Made by a program: the position numbers and the translations under genes. Positions 45,489-55,831 of a stretch of 64,000 nucleotides of DNA are shown one piece after another. The stretch comes from Burkholderia oklahomensis C6786. Lineage in GTDB: Bacteria > Pseudomonadota > Gammaproteobacteria > Burkholderiales > Burkholderiaceae. Below the pieces are notes generated by a model. It made no database searches and was not told the origin of the DNA. It was given only the letters and a program-made list of their open reading frames with translations. Numbering within the stretch: the first letter of the stretch is position 1; each line of letters begins with the position of its first letter. The DNA lies in the NCBI RefSeq assembly GCF_000959365.1, contig NZ_CP009555.1:2790001-2854000 (forward strand), read 5' to 3'.

Positions 45489-45782
45489 ATGAAGTTCATC
45501 GTCTGGTTGATCCGTGTGCTGGTGTTCGTGCTGCTGCTCGTGCTTGCGTTGGCCAATACGCAAAGCGCCACGCTGAATTTCCTTGCCGGCTACAGCTGGC
45601 AGGCTCCGCTGATCCTGATCGGTCTCGCGTTCTTCGGCGTCGGCCTGATCGCCGGTCTGTTGTCGGCGCTGCCCGCGATCTTCCGGATGCGGATGGAGAA
45701 CGGCCGCCTGAAGCGCGACTTGCGCGCGGCGCGCGAGAACCCGGCCGTCATCGACCAGCCGCCGATGCCGCCCGTCATTTAA
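45489..45782 (+). CDS. lapA: LapA, lipopolysaccharide assembly protein A (DUF1049)
   Basis: This 97-residue inner-membrane protein has two hydrophobic helices (residues 4-24 and 39-63), followed by a cytoplasmic basic-to-Pro-rich tail. The motif LANTQSATLNFL before the second helix is characteristic. LapA works with LapB in balancing lipopolysaccharide synthesis. AGGGAGTC lies just before the ATG. lapB follows after 52 bp. Confidence 0.9.
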   Translation: MKFIVWLIRVLVFVLLLVLALANTQSATLNFLAGYSWQAPLILIGLAFFGVGLIAGLLSALPAIFRMRMENGRLKRDLRAARENPAVIDQPPMPPVI

Positions 45783-45834
45783 CGATGCCGACGCCGCGCA
45801 CGATGCGCGGCCAAGGTTTTTTTCGACACGTCGC

Positions 45835-47004
45835 ATGGATCTCGATTTCTGGTGGCTGCTCGCCATTCCCGTCGCGTTCGCGCTCGGCTGGATGGCGTCG
45901 CGCTACGACCTCAACAAGCTGCTGTCCGAGAGCGCGAATCTGCCGCGCTCCTATTTCCGCGGCTTGAACTTCCTGCTGAATGAGCAGCCGGACAAAGCCA
46001 TCGACGCGTTCATCGAAGTTGCGAAGCTCGATCCCGAAACGGTCGAGCTGCACTTCGCGCTCGGCAACCTGTTTCGCCGGCGCGGCGAGACGGACCGCGC
46101 GATCCGCGTCCATCAGAACCTGCTCAGCCGCAACGACCTGCCCGTGACCGAGCGCGATCACGCGCTCTTCGAGCTCGGGCAGGACTTCCTGAAGGCGGGC
46201 CTGCTCGACCGCGCGGAAGAGACGTTCCACATGCTCGCCGAAGGCGACTACGCGCTCGACGCGCAGCGCGCGCTCCTGACGATCTACGAGATCGAGAAGG
46301 ACTGGCACAAGTCGATCGACACCGCGACGCGGATCGAGTCGATGGGCGCGCCGCGTCTCGCGACCGAGATCTCGCAGTTCCATTGCGAGCTCGCGCAGGA
46401 CGCGCTGCAGCGCAAGAACGCCGCGCTCGCGGCCGAGCATCTGCGCGAGGCGCTCACCGTGAATCCGCAGAACGCGCGCGCGACGATCCTGTCGGGCGAC
46501 GCGGCCGCCGCGGCGGGCGATCATCGCGCGGCGATCGACCACTGGCGCCGCATCGAGACGCAGAATCCCGCGTATCTGCCGCTCGTCGCCGACAAGCTGA
46601 TGAAGTCCTACGCCGCGCTCGATCAGGCGGCCGACGGCGCCGAGCTGCTGACGGGCTATGCGGAACGCTATCCGTCGAACGATTTGCTCGACGTCGTCTA
46701 TCAGTACGTCGCGCAGATGCGCGGCAACGACGTCGCGCATGCGCTCGCGCGCACGCAGATGGAGAAGGCGCCGAACCTGTCCGGCATGCTGCACCTGCTC
46801 GACGCGCAGATCGCGACGGCCGACGAGCCGCGCCGCGCGGAGCTCGAGATGATGCGCGTGCTCGTCAAGCAGCGCACCAAGAATCTGCCACGATATACAT
46901 GCCAGAATTGCGGTTTCCGGGCGCGCCTTTTCTACTGGCAGTGCCCTGGATGCAGCGGATGGGAAACCTACGCGCCGCGGCGCGTCGAACCCGCCGTTGC
47001 GTAA
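45835..47004 (+). CDS. lapB: LapB (YciM), lipopolysaccharide assembly protein B
   Basis: This 389-residue inner-membrane-anchored protein regulates LpxC degradation by FtsH in E. coli and helps lipopolysaccharide assembly. It has one N-terminal membrane helix (1-20), the conserved YFRGLNFLLNEQPDKAIDAF, about eight TPR repeats, and a C-terminal rubredoxin-like metal domain with YTCQNCGF and CPGCSGW (two CxxC pairs). Length matches E. coli LapB (389). Confidence 0.94.
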   Translation: MDLDFWWLLAIPVAFALGWMASRYDLNKLLSESANLPRSYFRGLNFLLNEQPDKAIDAFIEVAKLDPETVELHFALGNLFRRRGETDRAIRVHQNLLSRNDLPVTERDHALFELGQDFLKAGLLDRAEETFHMLAEGDYALDAQRALLTIYEIEKDWHKSIDTATRIESMGAPRLATEISQFHCELAQDALQRKNAALAAEHLREALTVNPQNARATILSGDAAAAAGDHRAAIDHWRRIETQNPAYLPLVADKLMKSYAALDQAADGAELLTGYAERYPSNDLLDVVYQYVAQMRGNDVAHALARTQMEKAPNLSGMLHLLDAQIATADEPRRAELEMMRVLVKQRTKNLPRYTCQNCGFRARLFYWQCPGCSGWETYAPRRVEPAVA

Positions 47005-47095
47005 TGGGGGCAGGCCGCGCGGGAAGGCGTGAAATCGCCGCCGCGAGCCTGAACCGGGCGGACGTCGTCCGCTCGAGCGAATCATCGGAATACTT

Positions 47096-48496
47096 ATGAA
47101 GATCACCATCATCGGCACGGGCTATGTGGGCCTCGTCACCGGCGCGTGTCTCGCCGAGATCGGCCACGACGTGTTCTGCCTCGACGTCGATCCTCGCAAG
47201 ATCGATATCCTGAACGGCGGCGGCATGCCGATTCACGAGCCCGGGCTGCAGGAAATCATCGCGCGCACCCGCGCGGCGGGGCGCATCACGTTCTCGACCG
47301 ATGTCGAGGCGAGCGTCGCTCACGGCGAGATCCAGTTCATCGCGGTCGGCACGCCGCCCGACGAGGACGGTTCCGCCGATCTGCAGTACGTGCTCGAGGC
47401 CGCGCGCAACATCGGCCGCTACATGACGGGCTACAAAGTGATCGTCGACAAGTCGACGGTGCCCGTCGGCACCGCGCAGCGCGTGCGCGGCGTGGTCGAA
47501 GAGGCGCTCGCCGCGCGCGGGCTCGCCGGCAGCGCCGAGCATCGCTTTTCGGTCGTGTCGAATCCCGAATTCCTGAAGGAAGGCGCGGCCGTCGACGATT
47601 TCATGCGTCCCGACCGGATCATCATCGGCGTCGACGACGACGGGGCGGGCGCGATCGCCCGCGAGAAGATGAAGAAGCTCTACGCGCCGTTCAACCGCAA
47701 CCACGAGCGAACGATCTACATGGACGTGCGCTCGGCCGAATTCTCGAAGTACGCGGCGAACGCGATGCTCGCGACGCGCATCTCGTTCATGAACGAGATG
47801 TCGAATCTCGCGGATCGCGTCGGCGCCGACATCGAAGCGGTGCGGCGCGGGATCGGCTCCGATCCGCGAATCGGCTATCACTTCCTGTATGCGGGCGTCG
47901 GCTACGGCGGCTCGTGCTTCCCGAAGGACGTGCAGGCGCTCATCCGCACCGCAGGCGAGAACGGCCAGCCGCTCAAGATTCTCGAGGCGGTCGAGGATGT
48001 GAATCACGCGCAGAAGAACGTGCTGCTCGACAAGATCGAGAAGCGCTACGGCGCCGACCTGACGGGCCGCACGTTCGCCGTCTGGGGGCTTGCGTTCAAG
48101 CCGAACACCGACGACATGCGCGAAGCGCCGAGCCGGCGTCTGATCGCGTCGCTGCTCGCGCGCGGCGCGGCGGTGCGCGCATACGATCCCGTCGCTGTCG
48201 ACGAAGCGCGGCGCGTGTTCGCGCTCGATCTGCGCGATGTGCCCGACGCGCTCGCGCAGCTCGCGTTCGTCGATTCGGCCGACGATGCGCTCACTGGCGC
48301 GGACGCGCTCGTGATCGTCACCGAATGGAAGGAATTCAAGAGTCCGGATTTCGCGCATCTGAAGTCGGTGCTGAAGGCACCCGTGATCTTCGACGGCCGC
48401 AACCTGTACGAACCCGATGCGATGGCCGAGTTCGGCATCGATTACCACGCAATTGGACGCCCCTATGTCGAGCCCATCTCTTCCGAGCGCGGATAA
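47096..48496 (+). CDS. ugd: Ugd, UDP-glucose 6-dehydrogenase
   Basis: This 466-residue enzyme oxidises UDP-glucose to UDP-glucuronate, precursor of surface polysaccharides and of 4-amino-arabinose used in polymyxin resistance. The NAD motif is [17 protein letters not shown] at the N-terminus. Catalytic Cys274 is in [12 protein letters not shown], and further hallmarks are [18 protein letters not shown] and [17 protein letters not shown]. It overlaps hldA by 32 bp, suggesting coupled translation of envelope genes. Confidence 0.95.
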   Translation: MKITIIGTGYVGLVTGACLAEIGHDVFCLDVDPRKIDILNGGGMPIHEPGLQEIIARTRAAGRITFSTDVEASVAHGEIQFIAVGTPPDEDGSADLQYVLEAARNIGRYMTGYKVIVDKSTVPVGTAQRVRGVVEEALAARGLAGSAEHRFSVVSNPEFLKEGAAVDDFMRPDRIIIGVDDDGAGAIAREKMKKLYAPFNRNHERTIYMDVRSAEFSKYAANAMLATRISFMNEMSNLADRVGADIEAVRRGIGSDPRIGYHFLYAGVGYGGSCFPKDVQALIRTAGENGQPLKILEAVEDVNHAQKNVLLDKIEKRYGADLTGRTFAVWGLAFKPNTDDMREAPSRRLIASLLARGAAVRAYDPVAVDEARRVFALDLRDVPDALAQLAFVDSADDALTGADALVIVTEWKEFKSPDFAHLKSVLKAPVIFDGRNLYEPDAMAEFGIDYHAIGRPYVEPISSERG

Positions 48497-49451
48497 GCGC
48501 GCGGCGTTGCCCGCCACGGCGCGTGTCGTGCCGCGCGAGCAGATCGCGAAATCGCGCGTGCTCGTCGTCGGCGACGTGATGCTCGATCGCTACTGGTTCG
48601 GCAACGTCAACCGGATCTCGCCCGAAGCGCCCGTGCCCGTCGTGCACGTGCAGCGGCAGGAGGAGCGGCTGGGCGGCGCGGCGAACGTCGCGCGCAACGC
48701 GGTGACGCTCGGCGGCCAGGCGGGCCTTCTGTGCGTCGTCGGTGGCGACGAGCCGGGCGAGCGGATCGTCGAGCTGCTCGGCGCGAGCGGGGTGACGCCA
48801 TATCTCGAGCGCGATCCGTCGCTGCCGACGACGATCAAGCTGCGCGTGCTCGCGCAGCAGCAGCAATTGCTGCGCGTCGATTTCGAGGCCGCGCCGACGC
48901 ACGAAGTGCTGCTCGCGGGGCTCGCGCGCTTCGACGCGCTCTTGCCGTCGTACGACGTCGTGCTGATGTCGGACTACGCGAAGGGCGGGCTCACGCACGT
49001 GACGACGATGATCGCGAAGGCGCGCGCGGCGGGCAAGCCCGTGCTCGTCGATCCGAAGGGCGCCGACTGGGCGCGCTATCGCGGCGCGTCGCTGATCACG
49101 CCGAACCGCGCGGAGCTGCGCGAGGTCGTCGGGCAGTGGACGTCCGAGGACGACCTGCGCGCGCGCGTTTCGAAGCTGCGCGGCGAACTCGCGCTCGACG
49201 CGCTCCTGCTCACACGCTCGGAAGAGGGGATGACGCTCTTTTCGAACGACGGCGAACTGCACGTAAGCGCGCTCGCGCGCGAAGTGTACGACGTGTCGGG
49301 CGCGGGCGACACGGTGATCGCAACCGTCGCGACGATGCTCGGCGCGGGGCTGCCGCTCGTCGAAGCGGTCGTGCTCGCGAATCGCGCGGCGGGCATCGTG
49401 GTCGGCAAGCTCGGCACCGCAACTGTCGAGTACGACGAACTGTTTCATTGA
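48465..49451 (+). CDS. hldA: HldA, D-glycero-beta-D-manno-heptose-7-phosphate kinase
   Basis: This 328-residue PfkB-family kinase adds the 1-phosphate to heptose 7-phosphate in ADP-heptose synthesis for lipopolysaccharide core. It is the kinase half only; in E. coli it is fused to the adenylyltransferase (HldE), here the HldC part is elsewhere. Visible are [30 protein letters not shown], and the catalytic [11 protein letters not shown] with Asp282. The start lies inside the end of ugd. Confidence 0.94.
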   Translation: MSSPSLPSADKRAALPATARVVPREQIAKSRVLVVGDVMLDRYWFGNVNRISPEAPVPVVHVQRQEERLGGAANVARNAVTLGGQAGLLCVVGGDEPGERIVELLGASGVTPYLERDPSLPTTIKLRVLAQQQQLLRVDFEAAPTHEVLLAGLARFDALLPSYDVVLMSDYAKGGLTHVTTMIAKARAAGKPVLVDPKGADWARYRGASLITPNRAELREVVGQWTSEDDLRARVSKLRGELALDALLLTRSEEGMTLFSNDGELHVSALAREVYDVSGAGDTVIATVATMLGAGLPLVEAVVLANRAAGIVVGKLGTATVEYDELFH

Positions 49452-49508
49452 ACGGCGTACGGCGCGCGCTGCCGTGCGCCGTACGCACACTCTTACGGTA
49501 GGACGATC

Positions 49509-50501
49509 ATGACCCTCATCGTTACCGGCGCGGCCGGCTTCATCGGCGCGAACCTCGTCAAGGCGCTGAACGAGCGCGGCGAGACGCGCATCATCGCGGT
49601 CGACAACCTGACGCGCGCGGACAAATTCAAGAACCTCGTCGATTGCGAGATCGACGACTACCTCGACAAGACCGAGTTCGTCGAGCGCTTCGCGCGCGGC
49701 GATTTCGGCAAAGTGCGCGCGGTATTCCACGAAGGCGCCTGTTCGGACACGATGGAAACCGACGGCCGCTACATGATGGACAACAATTTCCGTTACAGCC
49801 GCGCGGTGCTCGACGCATGTCTCGCGCAGCGCGTGCAGTTCCTGTATGCGTCGTCGGCCGCGATCTACGGCGGGTCGAGCCGCTTCGTCGAGGCGCGCGA
49901 AGTGGAGGCCCCGCTCAATGTCTACGGCTATTCGAAGTTCCTGTTCGACCAGGTGATCCGACGCGTGATGCCGAGCGCGAAGAGCCAGATCGCGGGCTTT
50001 CGCTACTTCAACGTGTACGGCCCGCGCGAGTCTCACAAGGGCCGGATGGCGTCGGTCGCGTTCCACAACTTCAACCAGTTCCGCGCCGAAGGCAAGGTCA
50101 AGCTGTTCGGCGAATACAACGGCTACGGTCCGGGCGAGCAGACGCGCGATTTCGTGTCGGTCGAGGACGTCGCGAAGGTGAACCTGTATTTCTTCGATCA
50201 TCCGGAGAAGTCGGGCATCTTCAATCTCGGCACCGGCCGCGCGCAGCCGTTCAACGACATCGCGACGACGGTCGTCAACACGCTGCGCGCGCTCGAAGGC
50301 AAGCCTTCGCTCACGCTCGCCGAGCAGGTCGAGCAGGGCCTCGTCGAATACGTGCCGTTCCCGGACGCGCTGCGCGGCAAGTACCAGTGCTTCACGCAGG
50401 CCGACCAGACGAAGCTGCGCGCGGCCGGCTACGATGCGCCGTTCCTGACGGTGCAAGAGGGTGTCGATCGCTACGTGCGTTGGCTGTTCGGCCAGCTGTA
50501 A
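49509..50501 (+). CDS. hldD: HldD, ADP-L-glycero-D-manno-heptose 6-epimerase
   Basis: This 330-residue short-chain dehydrogenase completes ADP-heptose synthesis by inverting C6. It shows the NADP motif [29 protein letters not shown], the catalytic YGYSKFLFD (Tyr/Lys pair) and [20 protein letters not shown]. It follows hldA after 57 bp, so the heptose steps are co-located with ugd. Confidence 0.96.
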   Translation: MTLIVTGAAGFIGANLVKALNERGETRIIAVDNLTRADKFKNLVDCEIDDYLDKTEFVERFARGDFGKVRAVFHEGACSDTMETDGRYMMDNNFRYSRAVLDACLAQRVQFLYASSAAIYGGSSRFVEAREVEAPLNVYGYSKFLFDQVIRRVMPSAKSQIAGFRYFNVYGPRESHKGRMASVAFHNFNQFRAEGKVKLFGEYNGYGPGEQTRDFVSVEDVAKVNLYFFDHPEKSGIFNLGTGRAQPFNDIATTVVNTLRALEGKPSLTLAEQVEQGLVEYVPFPDALRGKYQCFTQADQTKLRAAGYDAPFLTVQEGVDRYVRWLFGQL

Positions 50502-50572
50502 GCGGCGCGCTCGCGTCCTTAGACTGGATCTCACGGTCGGCAGCCGCCGGCCGTTTCTTTACGGAGATCCAG

Positions 50573-50890
50573 ATGCTGAAGAAACTTCTCGCGACGGTCG
50601 CGCTGTGCGCCGCGGCCGCACACGGATGGGCTGCCGTCGACGTCAACGTCGCGAACGACGATGCGCTGCGCGGCATCAAGGGTATCGGCCCGGCGAAGGC
50701 CCGGGCGATCGTCGACGAGCGGACCGCGCACGGCCCGTACAAGGATGCGGCCGATCTCGCGCGGCGCGTGAAGGGCATGGGCGGCAAGACGGTCGAGCGC
50801 TTGCAGGCCGAGGGCCTCGCGATCGGCACGGCGCGTGCGCCTGCCGCCCCCGCAGCGCCGCAGAAAGCGGCCGCTGCCGGCAAGAAATAA
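50573..50890 (+). CDS. ComEA-like helix-hairpin-helix DNA-binding protein
   Basis: This 105-residue protein has a signal peptide (about 1-21, ending HGWAA), a helix-hairpin-helix pair (VDVNVANDDALRGIKGIGPAKARAIV and ARRVKGMGGKTVERLQ), and an Ala/Pro-rich tail with AAPAAPQKAAAAGKK. The fold matches the DNA-binding half of ComEA, so it could bind DNA in the periplasm during uptake. No other competence gene is nearby, and many betaproteobacteria have such short copies. ACGGAGA is the ribosome site. Confidence 0.85.
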   Translation: MLKKLLATVALCAAAAHGWAAVDVNVANDDALRGIKGIGPAKARAIVDERTAHGPYKDAADLARRVKGMGGKTVERLQAEGLAIGTARAPAAPAAPQKAAAAGKK

Positions 50891-50977
50891 TCCGGTCTGC
50901 TGACGATTCCGGCGCCGGCGATCCGGCGGCCGGCGGTTGGGTGATGCCTCCTTCAGGCGCCGCTTCGGCGGCGAATT

Positions 50978-51003
50978 CCCGCGGCGCACGCCGCGGGCTT
51001 TTT
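50978..51003 (+). terminator. Terminator after the ComEA-like gene
   Basis: CCCGCGGC and GCCGCGGG pair around GCAC and are followed by CTTTTTG. Confidence 0.85.
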
Positions 51004-51133
51004 GCGTTGCCCGAATACCCGGGCGAAGGCCGCATGTCCACGCGCGCGGCCGGCTTGACGGCCATCGTGCGCGTCCGTTTCTCCGCTGGTTTACAATCGA
51101 TCAATTCATCGGCATCGGATAAACGTGACGTTC

Positions 51134-52036
51134 ATGGCTTACAAAACTATCGAAGACACGATCGGCAATACTCCGCTCGTGCAACTCGTCCGCTTGGCGG
51201 ACGACGAGATTCGCGCCCGCAACAACGTGATTCTCGCGAAGCTGGAAGGCAACAATCCGGCGGGTTCGGTGAAGGACCGTCCCGCGCTGTCGATGATCCG
51301 CAAGGCGGAGGAGCGCGGCACGATCAAGCCGGGCGACACGCTGATCGAGGCGACGAGCGGCAATACGGGGATCGCGCTCGCGATGGCGGCGGCGATCCGC
51401 GGCTACAAGATGGTGTTGATCATGCCGGAGGATCTGTCCGTCGAGCGCCGCCAGAGCATGGCCGCGTACGGCGCCGAAATCGTGCTGACGCCGGTGAAGG
51501 GCGGGATGGAGTTCGCGCGCGATCTTGCTGAGCAGATGCAGCGCGAAGGCAAGGGCGTGATCCTCGACCAGTTCGCGAATGCCGATAATCCGCTCGCGCA
51601 TTACGAAGGCACCGGCCCGGAAATCTGGCGCGAGACCGACGGCCGCATCACGCACTTCGTGTCCGCGATGGGCACGACGGGCACGATCATGGGCACGTCG
51701 CGGTATCTGAAGGAAAGGAATCCGAACATCGAGATCGTCGGTGCGCAGCCGGAAGACGGCTCGCGCATCCCGGGCATCCGCAAGTGGCCGGAAGCGTATC
51801 TGCCGAAGATTTTCGATCGCAGCCGTGTCGACCGCGTCGAGAACGTGAGCCAGGCCGCATCCGAGGCGATGGCGCGCAAGCTCGCGGCCGTCGAGGGCAT
51901 CTTCTGCGGAATCTCGTCGGGCGGCGCGTGCGAAGTCGCGCTGCGCATCGCGCGGCAGGTCGAGAACGCGACGATCGTGTTCATCGTCTGCGACCGCGGC
52001 GACCGTTATCTGTCGACGGGCGTATTCCCTGCGTAA
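51134..52036 (+). CDS. cysM: CysM, O-acetylserine sulfhydrylase B (cysteine synthase)
   Basis: This 300-residue PLP enzyme makes cysteine from O-acetylserine and sulfide or thiosulfate. PLP-Lys47 is in NNPAGSVKDRPA, the substrate loop is EATSGNTGIALA, and the phosphate loop is GTTGTIMG. The CysM rather than CysK type is suggested by NNPAGSVKDRPALSMI and the C-terminal segment IFCGISSGGACEVAL. ATG at 51134 is chosen; a GTG three codons earlier is less likely. Confidence 0.93.
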   Translation: MAYKTIEDTIGNTPLVQLVRLADDEIRARNNVILAKLEGNNPAGSVKDRPALSMIRKAEERGTIKPGDTLIEATSGNTGIALAMAAAIRGYKMVLIMPEDLSVERRQSMAAYGAEIVLTPVKGGMEFARDLAEQMQREGKGVILDQFANADNPLAHYEGTGPEIWRETDGRITHFVSAMGTTGTIMGTSRYLKERNPNIEIVGAQPEDGSRIPGIRKWPEAYLPKIFDRSRVDRVENVSQAASEAMARKLAAVEGIFCGISSGGACEVALRIARQVENATIVFIVCDRGDRYLSTGVFPA

Positions 52037-52067
52037 CGCGCGGCGTCGTCGGGCAGGATTGCCAAAG

Positions 52068-52094
52068 AAAAAGCGCCGCTGTCGGCGCTTTTTT
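52068..52094. terminator. Bidirectional terminator between cysM and mltB
   Basis: AAAAAGCGCCG and CGGCGCTTTTTT pair around CTGT between the two convergent genes. Confidence 0.9.
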
Positions 52095-52117
52095 CATTCG
52101 GGCGGCCGCGCGCCGTT

Positions 52118-53344
52118 TCATTCCGACGAAGGCTGTGCGGCGGGCGCGGTATTGTCCGGCGGCGACGTCAGCGCACCGCTCGCTTCCATTTGCTCCTTCA
52201 CGCGCTCGCCCAGCTGATACACGGCGAGCGCATAGAAGAAGCTGCGGTTGTAGCGGGTCAGCACGTAGAAGTTCTGCAGTCCGAGCTTGTACTCGGTCGC
52301 GCGGCCGGGCGTCGGCAGGTCGATCACAGTGACGGGCGTGCTCGCCTCCGACGCGATGTTGACGGACGGCTCGTCGAGCACGAGGCCCGCGCGCAGCAAT
52401 TGCGACAACACCCAATGCGGCTCGGGCCGGCCGTCGGCCGCCGCTTGCGCGACGCCCTGGCTGCCCGTGTCGGGCGCGATGTTCCACACCACCGGCCGGC
52501 CGGTTTCCCAGCCGTGCTGCTTCAGATAGTTCGCGACGCTGCCGATCGCGTCGGCCTGGCTCGCGCGCAGGTCGATGTGGCCGTTGCCGTCGTAATCGAC
52601 CGCGTATTCGCGGATGCTGCTCGGCAGGAACTGCGGAATGCCGACCGCGCCCGTGTACGAGCCGAGCACGCTCGTCGGATCGAGCTGGCTGTCGCGGGTC
52701 CACACGAGGAAGTCTTCGAGGTTCTTGCGGAACGTCGCCTGGCGCGTGTCGCGATTCGGCGTGCTCGGATAGTCGAACGCGAGCGTCGTCAGCGCGTCGA
52801 GCGTACGGAAGTTGCCCATGTAGCGGCCGTAGATCGTCTCGACGCCGATGATGCCGACGATCACTTCGGGCGGCACGCCGAATTCCGCCGACGCGCGTTG
52901 CAGTGTCCCCTGGTTCGCGCGCCAGAATTTCACGCCCGCGTTCACGCGCACCGCGTCGAGAAAGCGCGATTGATAGACGCGCCAGTTCTTGACCGTGGGC
53001 GACGGCGCGGGCATCACGAGCTTCGCGGCGGTCGCCGAGTAGCTGACGCGCGCGAAGAGCGCATGCAGCGCGTTCGCGTCGAAGTCGTGGCGCGCGACCA
53101 TGTCGGCGATGAACGCGTCGATCTTCGGATTGTTCGCGTAGCGCTGCGGAACGATTTCTTCTTCGAACGTCTGTCCTTGCGGCACGCTCGATTGCGGCTG
53201 TGCTTGCGCGACGACGGCCGCGGCGGGCTGCGTCTGCGCGACGGCGGCGGACGCGAAGAGCGTCGCGGCAAGCGACAGCGCGGCGAGCGGCAAGCGAAGA
53301 CGGAAAGCGAGCGGGGCGGGTGCGGCAGGCTGGTTGAAAGTCAT
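52118..53344 (-). CDS. mltB: MltB, membrane-bound lytic murein transglycosylase B family
   Basis: This 408-residue enzyme cleaves peptidoglycan strands between MurNAc and GlcNAc, forming anhydro ends. The catalytic Glu169 is in GIIGVETIYGRYMGN, followed by FLVWTRDSQLDPTSVLGSYTGAVGIPQFLPSSI, a MltB family block around residues 215-250. A signal peptide ends near AVAQT (about residue 37), but there is no lipobox Cys, so unlike E. coli MltB it is probably released or bound by other means. Gln/Ala-rich low complexity precedes the domain. Confidence 0.9.
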   Translation of the reverse strand: MTFNQPAAPAPLAFRLRLPLAALSLAATLFASAAVAQTQPAAAVVAQAQPQSSVPQGQTFEEEIVPQRYANNPKIDAFIADMVARHDFDANALHALFARVSYSATAAKLVMPAPSPTVKNWRVYQSRFLDAVRVNAGVKFWRANQGTLQRASAEFGVPPEVIVGIIGVETIYGRYMGNFRTLDALTTLAFDYPSTPNRDTRQATFRKNLEDFLVWTRDSQLDPTSVLGSYTGAVGIPQFLPSSIREYAVDYDGNGHIDLRASQADAIGSVANYLKQHGWETGRPVVWNIAPDTGSQGVAQAAADGRPEPHWVLSQLLRAGLVLDEPSVNIASEASTPVTVIDLPTPGRATEYKLGLQNFYVLTRYNRSFFYALAVYQLGERVKEQMEASGALTSPPDNTAPAAQPSSE

Positions 53345-53522
53345 GTCGAAGCGAAGCGGACGGGGCGGATGATTTCGGGGCAGTATAACCGACACGTCCG
53401 CCGCGCCGGCCCGGCGCGGAGTGCGATGTGGTAAGTTAGCGGCGAAGTTCGCACCAGACGATATCGCGGACATCCTTGACGGAGACCTGCGGCGCGCACC
53501 GGCCGCGTCGCGGAACGAGCTT

Positions 53523-54446
53523 ATGCCAACGGCCTTTTACACGCACCCCGACTGCCTGCTGCACGAGATGGGGGAGTGGCATCCCGAGTCGCCGGCGCGG
53601 CTGTCGGCGATCCAGGATCAACTGATCGCGAGCCGCATCGACGACCTGATCGTCCATGAGACGGCGCCGTTCGCGAGCGAGACGGCGCTTGCCCGCGTGC
53701 ACACGCAGGCGCACATCGACTACATCCGCAGCCGGATTCCGAAGGAAGGCTACGTCGAGATCGATCCCGACACGTCGATGAACCGCCATACGTGGCGCGC
53801 GGCGCTGCGCGCGGCGGGGGCGGCCGTCGAGGCGACCGACGCGGTGCTCGAAGGCCGCTACGACAATGCGTTCTGCAGCGTGCGTCCGCCCGGCCATCAT
53901 GCGGAGCCCGCGCGCGCGATGGGTTTTTGCTTCTTCAACAACGTCGCGATCGCCGCGCGCCACGCGCTCGAGATTCACGGACTGGAGCGCGTCGCGATCA
54001 TCGATTTCGACGTTCATCACGGCAACGGCACCGAGGCTGCATTCGCGAACGACGAGCGCGTGCTGATGTGCAGCTTCTTCCAGCATCCGCTGTATCCGTT
54101 CTCGGGCGTCGATCATCAGGCGCCGAACATGGTCAACCTGCCGATGCCCGCGCGCACGAACGGGATGGCGGTGCGCGAGGCGGTCGATCTGATGTGGCTG
54201 CCGCGGCTCGACGAGTTCAAGCCGCAGATGCTGTTCGTGTCGGCGGGCTTCGATGCGCATCGCGAGGACGACATCGGCGGGATGGGTCTCGTCGAGGCCG
54301 ACTACGAGTGGCTCACGACCCAGATCTGCGAAGTCGCGCGGCGACATGCGCAAGGTCGGATCGTGAGCTGTCTCGAAGGCGGCTACAACCTGTCCGCGCT
54401 CGGGCGCAGCGTGGTCGCGCATTTGCGCGTGCTTGTCGGGGGGTGA
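53523..54446 (+). CDS. Histone-deacetylase-like zinc amidohydrolase
   Basis: This 307-residue protein belongs to the histone deacetylase/acetylpolyamine amidohydrolase superfamily. It shows RPPGHHAEPARAMGFCFFNN (His125-His126), DFDVHHGNGT (Asp163 and His165 as zinc ligands) and SAGFDAHRED (third zinc ligand) and EGGYN. Bacterial members deacetylate polyamines, acetoin-linked substrates or short acyl-lysines. No linked gene hints at the substrate. The start is MPTAFYTHPDC at 53523. Confidence 0.88.
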   Translation: MPTAFYTHPDCLLHEMGEWHPESPARLSAIQDQLIASRIDDLIVHETAPFASETALARVHTQAHIDYIRSRIPKEGYVEIDPDTSMNRHTWRAALRAAGAAVEATDAVLEGRYDNAFCSVRPPGHHAEPARAMGFCFFNNVAIAARHALEIHGLERVAIIDFDVHHGNGTEAAFANDERVLMCSFFQHPLYPFSGVDHQAPNMVNLPMPARTNGMAVREAVDLMWLPRLDEFKPQMLFVSAGFDAHREDDIGGMGLVEADYEWLTTQICEVARRHAQGRIVSCLEGGYNLSALGRSVVAHLRVLVGG

Positions 54447-54683
54447 GCGCGCGTCGAGCGTCGCGCAGGCAGGCGGCTGCACTTCGGTGCGTCCGGGCGG
54501 GCGAGCGCGGCGACGAGCCAACGAGCGTGCGCGCTCCGACGGGCTCGTGCGGCGAAGGCGCCTATCCGCGCAGCCGGTCCCGGCATCTGGCCGCGAAGCC
54601 GCGTAGCGGACGCGATCGTCCGACTTCCCTCCCATCTGCGGATACGCGGGCTCAGCCGCGCATCCGCATCCGATCCGGGCATT

Positions 54684-55598
54684 TCAGTTTCGCTCGGGCG
54701 CCCGCGCCAGGATCCATTCGATCAACGCGCCGATCACGCGCTCACGTTCCAGATCGTTCATCGTCTCGTGATAGCCGCCTTCGTACAGCGTGAGCGTGCG
54801 GTCGGGCGAGCCGACGTGCGCGCCGAAATCGCGGCTGCCGTCGGGTTCGGTCAGCTTGTCGGCAGTGCCATGATAGACGAGGACGGGCACGCGCAGCGCC
54901 GCGCGGCCGCGCTCGATCCGCTGCATCGCGTCGAGAATTTCGGCGCCGGTGCGCGCCGGTACCGAGCCGTGATGGACGAGCGGATCGGCGCGATTCGCGG
55001 CGACCGCGGCCGGATCGCGCGACAGCAGTGCGGCGTCGATCTTGATCGCCGGAAAGCGGGGCCACGCGCGGCTGATGAAGCGGCTCATCGCGAGCATCCA
55101 TTTCGGCACGTCGCGCCCGGGCGCGAGCGCGGGGCTCGACAGGATGAGGCCCGCGAACCCGGGGCGGCGCGCGGCCGCGCGTTCGACCATGTAGAGCGCG
55201 GCGACCGCGCCGCCCATGCTGTGCCCCATCAGGAAGAGCGGGGCGTCGTCGCGCGCCGCGCTCGCGACGAGCGCATCCGCGTCCTGCAGATACTGATCGA
55301 AGCGCTCGACCCACGCGCGTGCGCCGGGCGAATGTCCGTGTCCGCGCAGGTCGGCCGCGACGACTTCGATGCCCGCCGCAGTCAGCCGCTCGGCGAGCGC
55401 CTGGTAGCGTCCCGCGTGCTCGGCGAGCCCGTGCACGAGCGCGACGGTCGCGCGCGGTGCGGCGAACGACGCGGGGGCGGGCCACCGGTATGACGCGAGC
55501 TCGAGCCCGTCGCCGGTGCGCAGGCGTTCGCGCCGCGGGGCCACGCCGGTATCGGCCGTGGCGGCGGAGCGGGGCGGAGTCGAAGCGGCAGCATCCAT
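54684..55598 (-). CDS. Alpha/beta hydrolase, monoglyceride-lipase/lysophospholipase type
   Basis: This 304-residue protein has an alpha/beta hydrolase fold of the monoacylglycerol lipase group (Hydrolase_4). It shows oxyanion HGLAEHAGRYQAL, the segment ADLRGHGHSPGARAW, nucleophile elbow GHSMGGAVA, the acid in YHGTADKLTEP and the final His in GGYHETMND. A role in lipid turnover is likely but the substrate is unknown. No signal peptide, so cytoplasmic. Confidence 0.85.
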   Translation of the reverse strand: MDAAASTPPRSAATADTGVAPRRERLRTGDGLELASYRWPAPASFAAPRATVALVHGLAEHAGRYQALAERLTAAGIEVVAADLRGHGHSPGARAWVERFDQYLQDADALVASAARDDAPLFLMGHSMGGAVAALYMVERAAARRPGFAGLILSSPALAPGRDVPKWMLAMSRFISRAWPRFPAIKIDAALLSRDPAAVAANRADPLVHHGSVPARTGAEILDAMQRIERGRAALRVPVLVYHGTADKLTEPDGSRDFGAHVGSPDRTLTLYEGGYHETMNDLERERVIGALIEWILARAPERN

Positions 55599-55831
55599 GG
55601 CGGGAGTCTCCGGAGCATGTTGTTATGAAGGATGCGCTCGATCATAGACGCGGTCCGTGACGGCCCGTGCGGGCGCATTCCTCTAATCGCGTTTGGTTAT
55701 GAAAAGGTGGAAATCGATTATTAAGGGAAATGTGGCGGATGCGGTAAACTCGCGGGTCATTCCCTAGATGCGGCGGCGGTCGACAGCGAAGTCCGGCACA
55801 TCCGGCTGCGCCGTTCCGCCGTTTTGTTTAC

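Noticed and set aside
55599..55831. MetR or SAM-riboswitch control of metNIQ
   Set aside because: The closest TGAA-N5-TTCA-like sequence (near 55698) matches only in part, and no SAM-riboswitch core is present.
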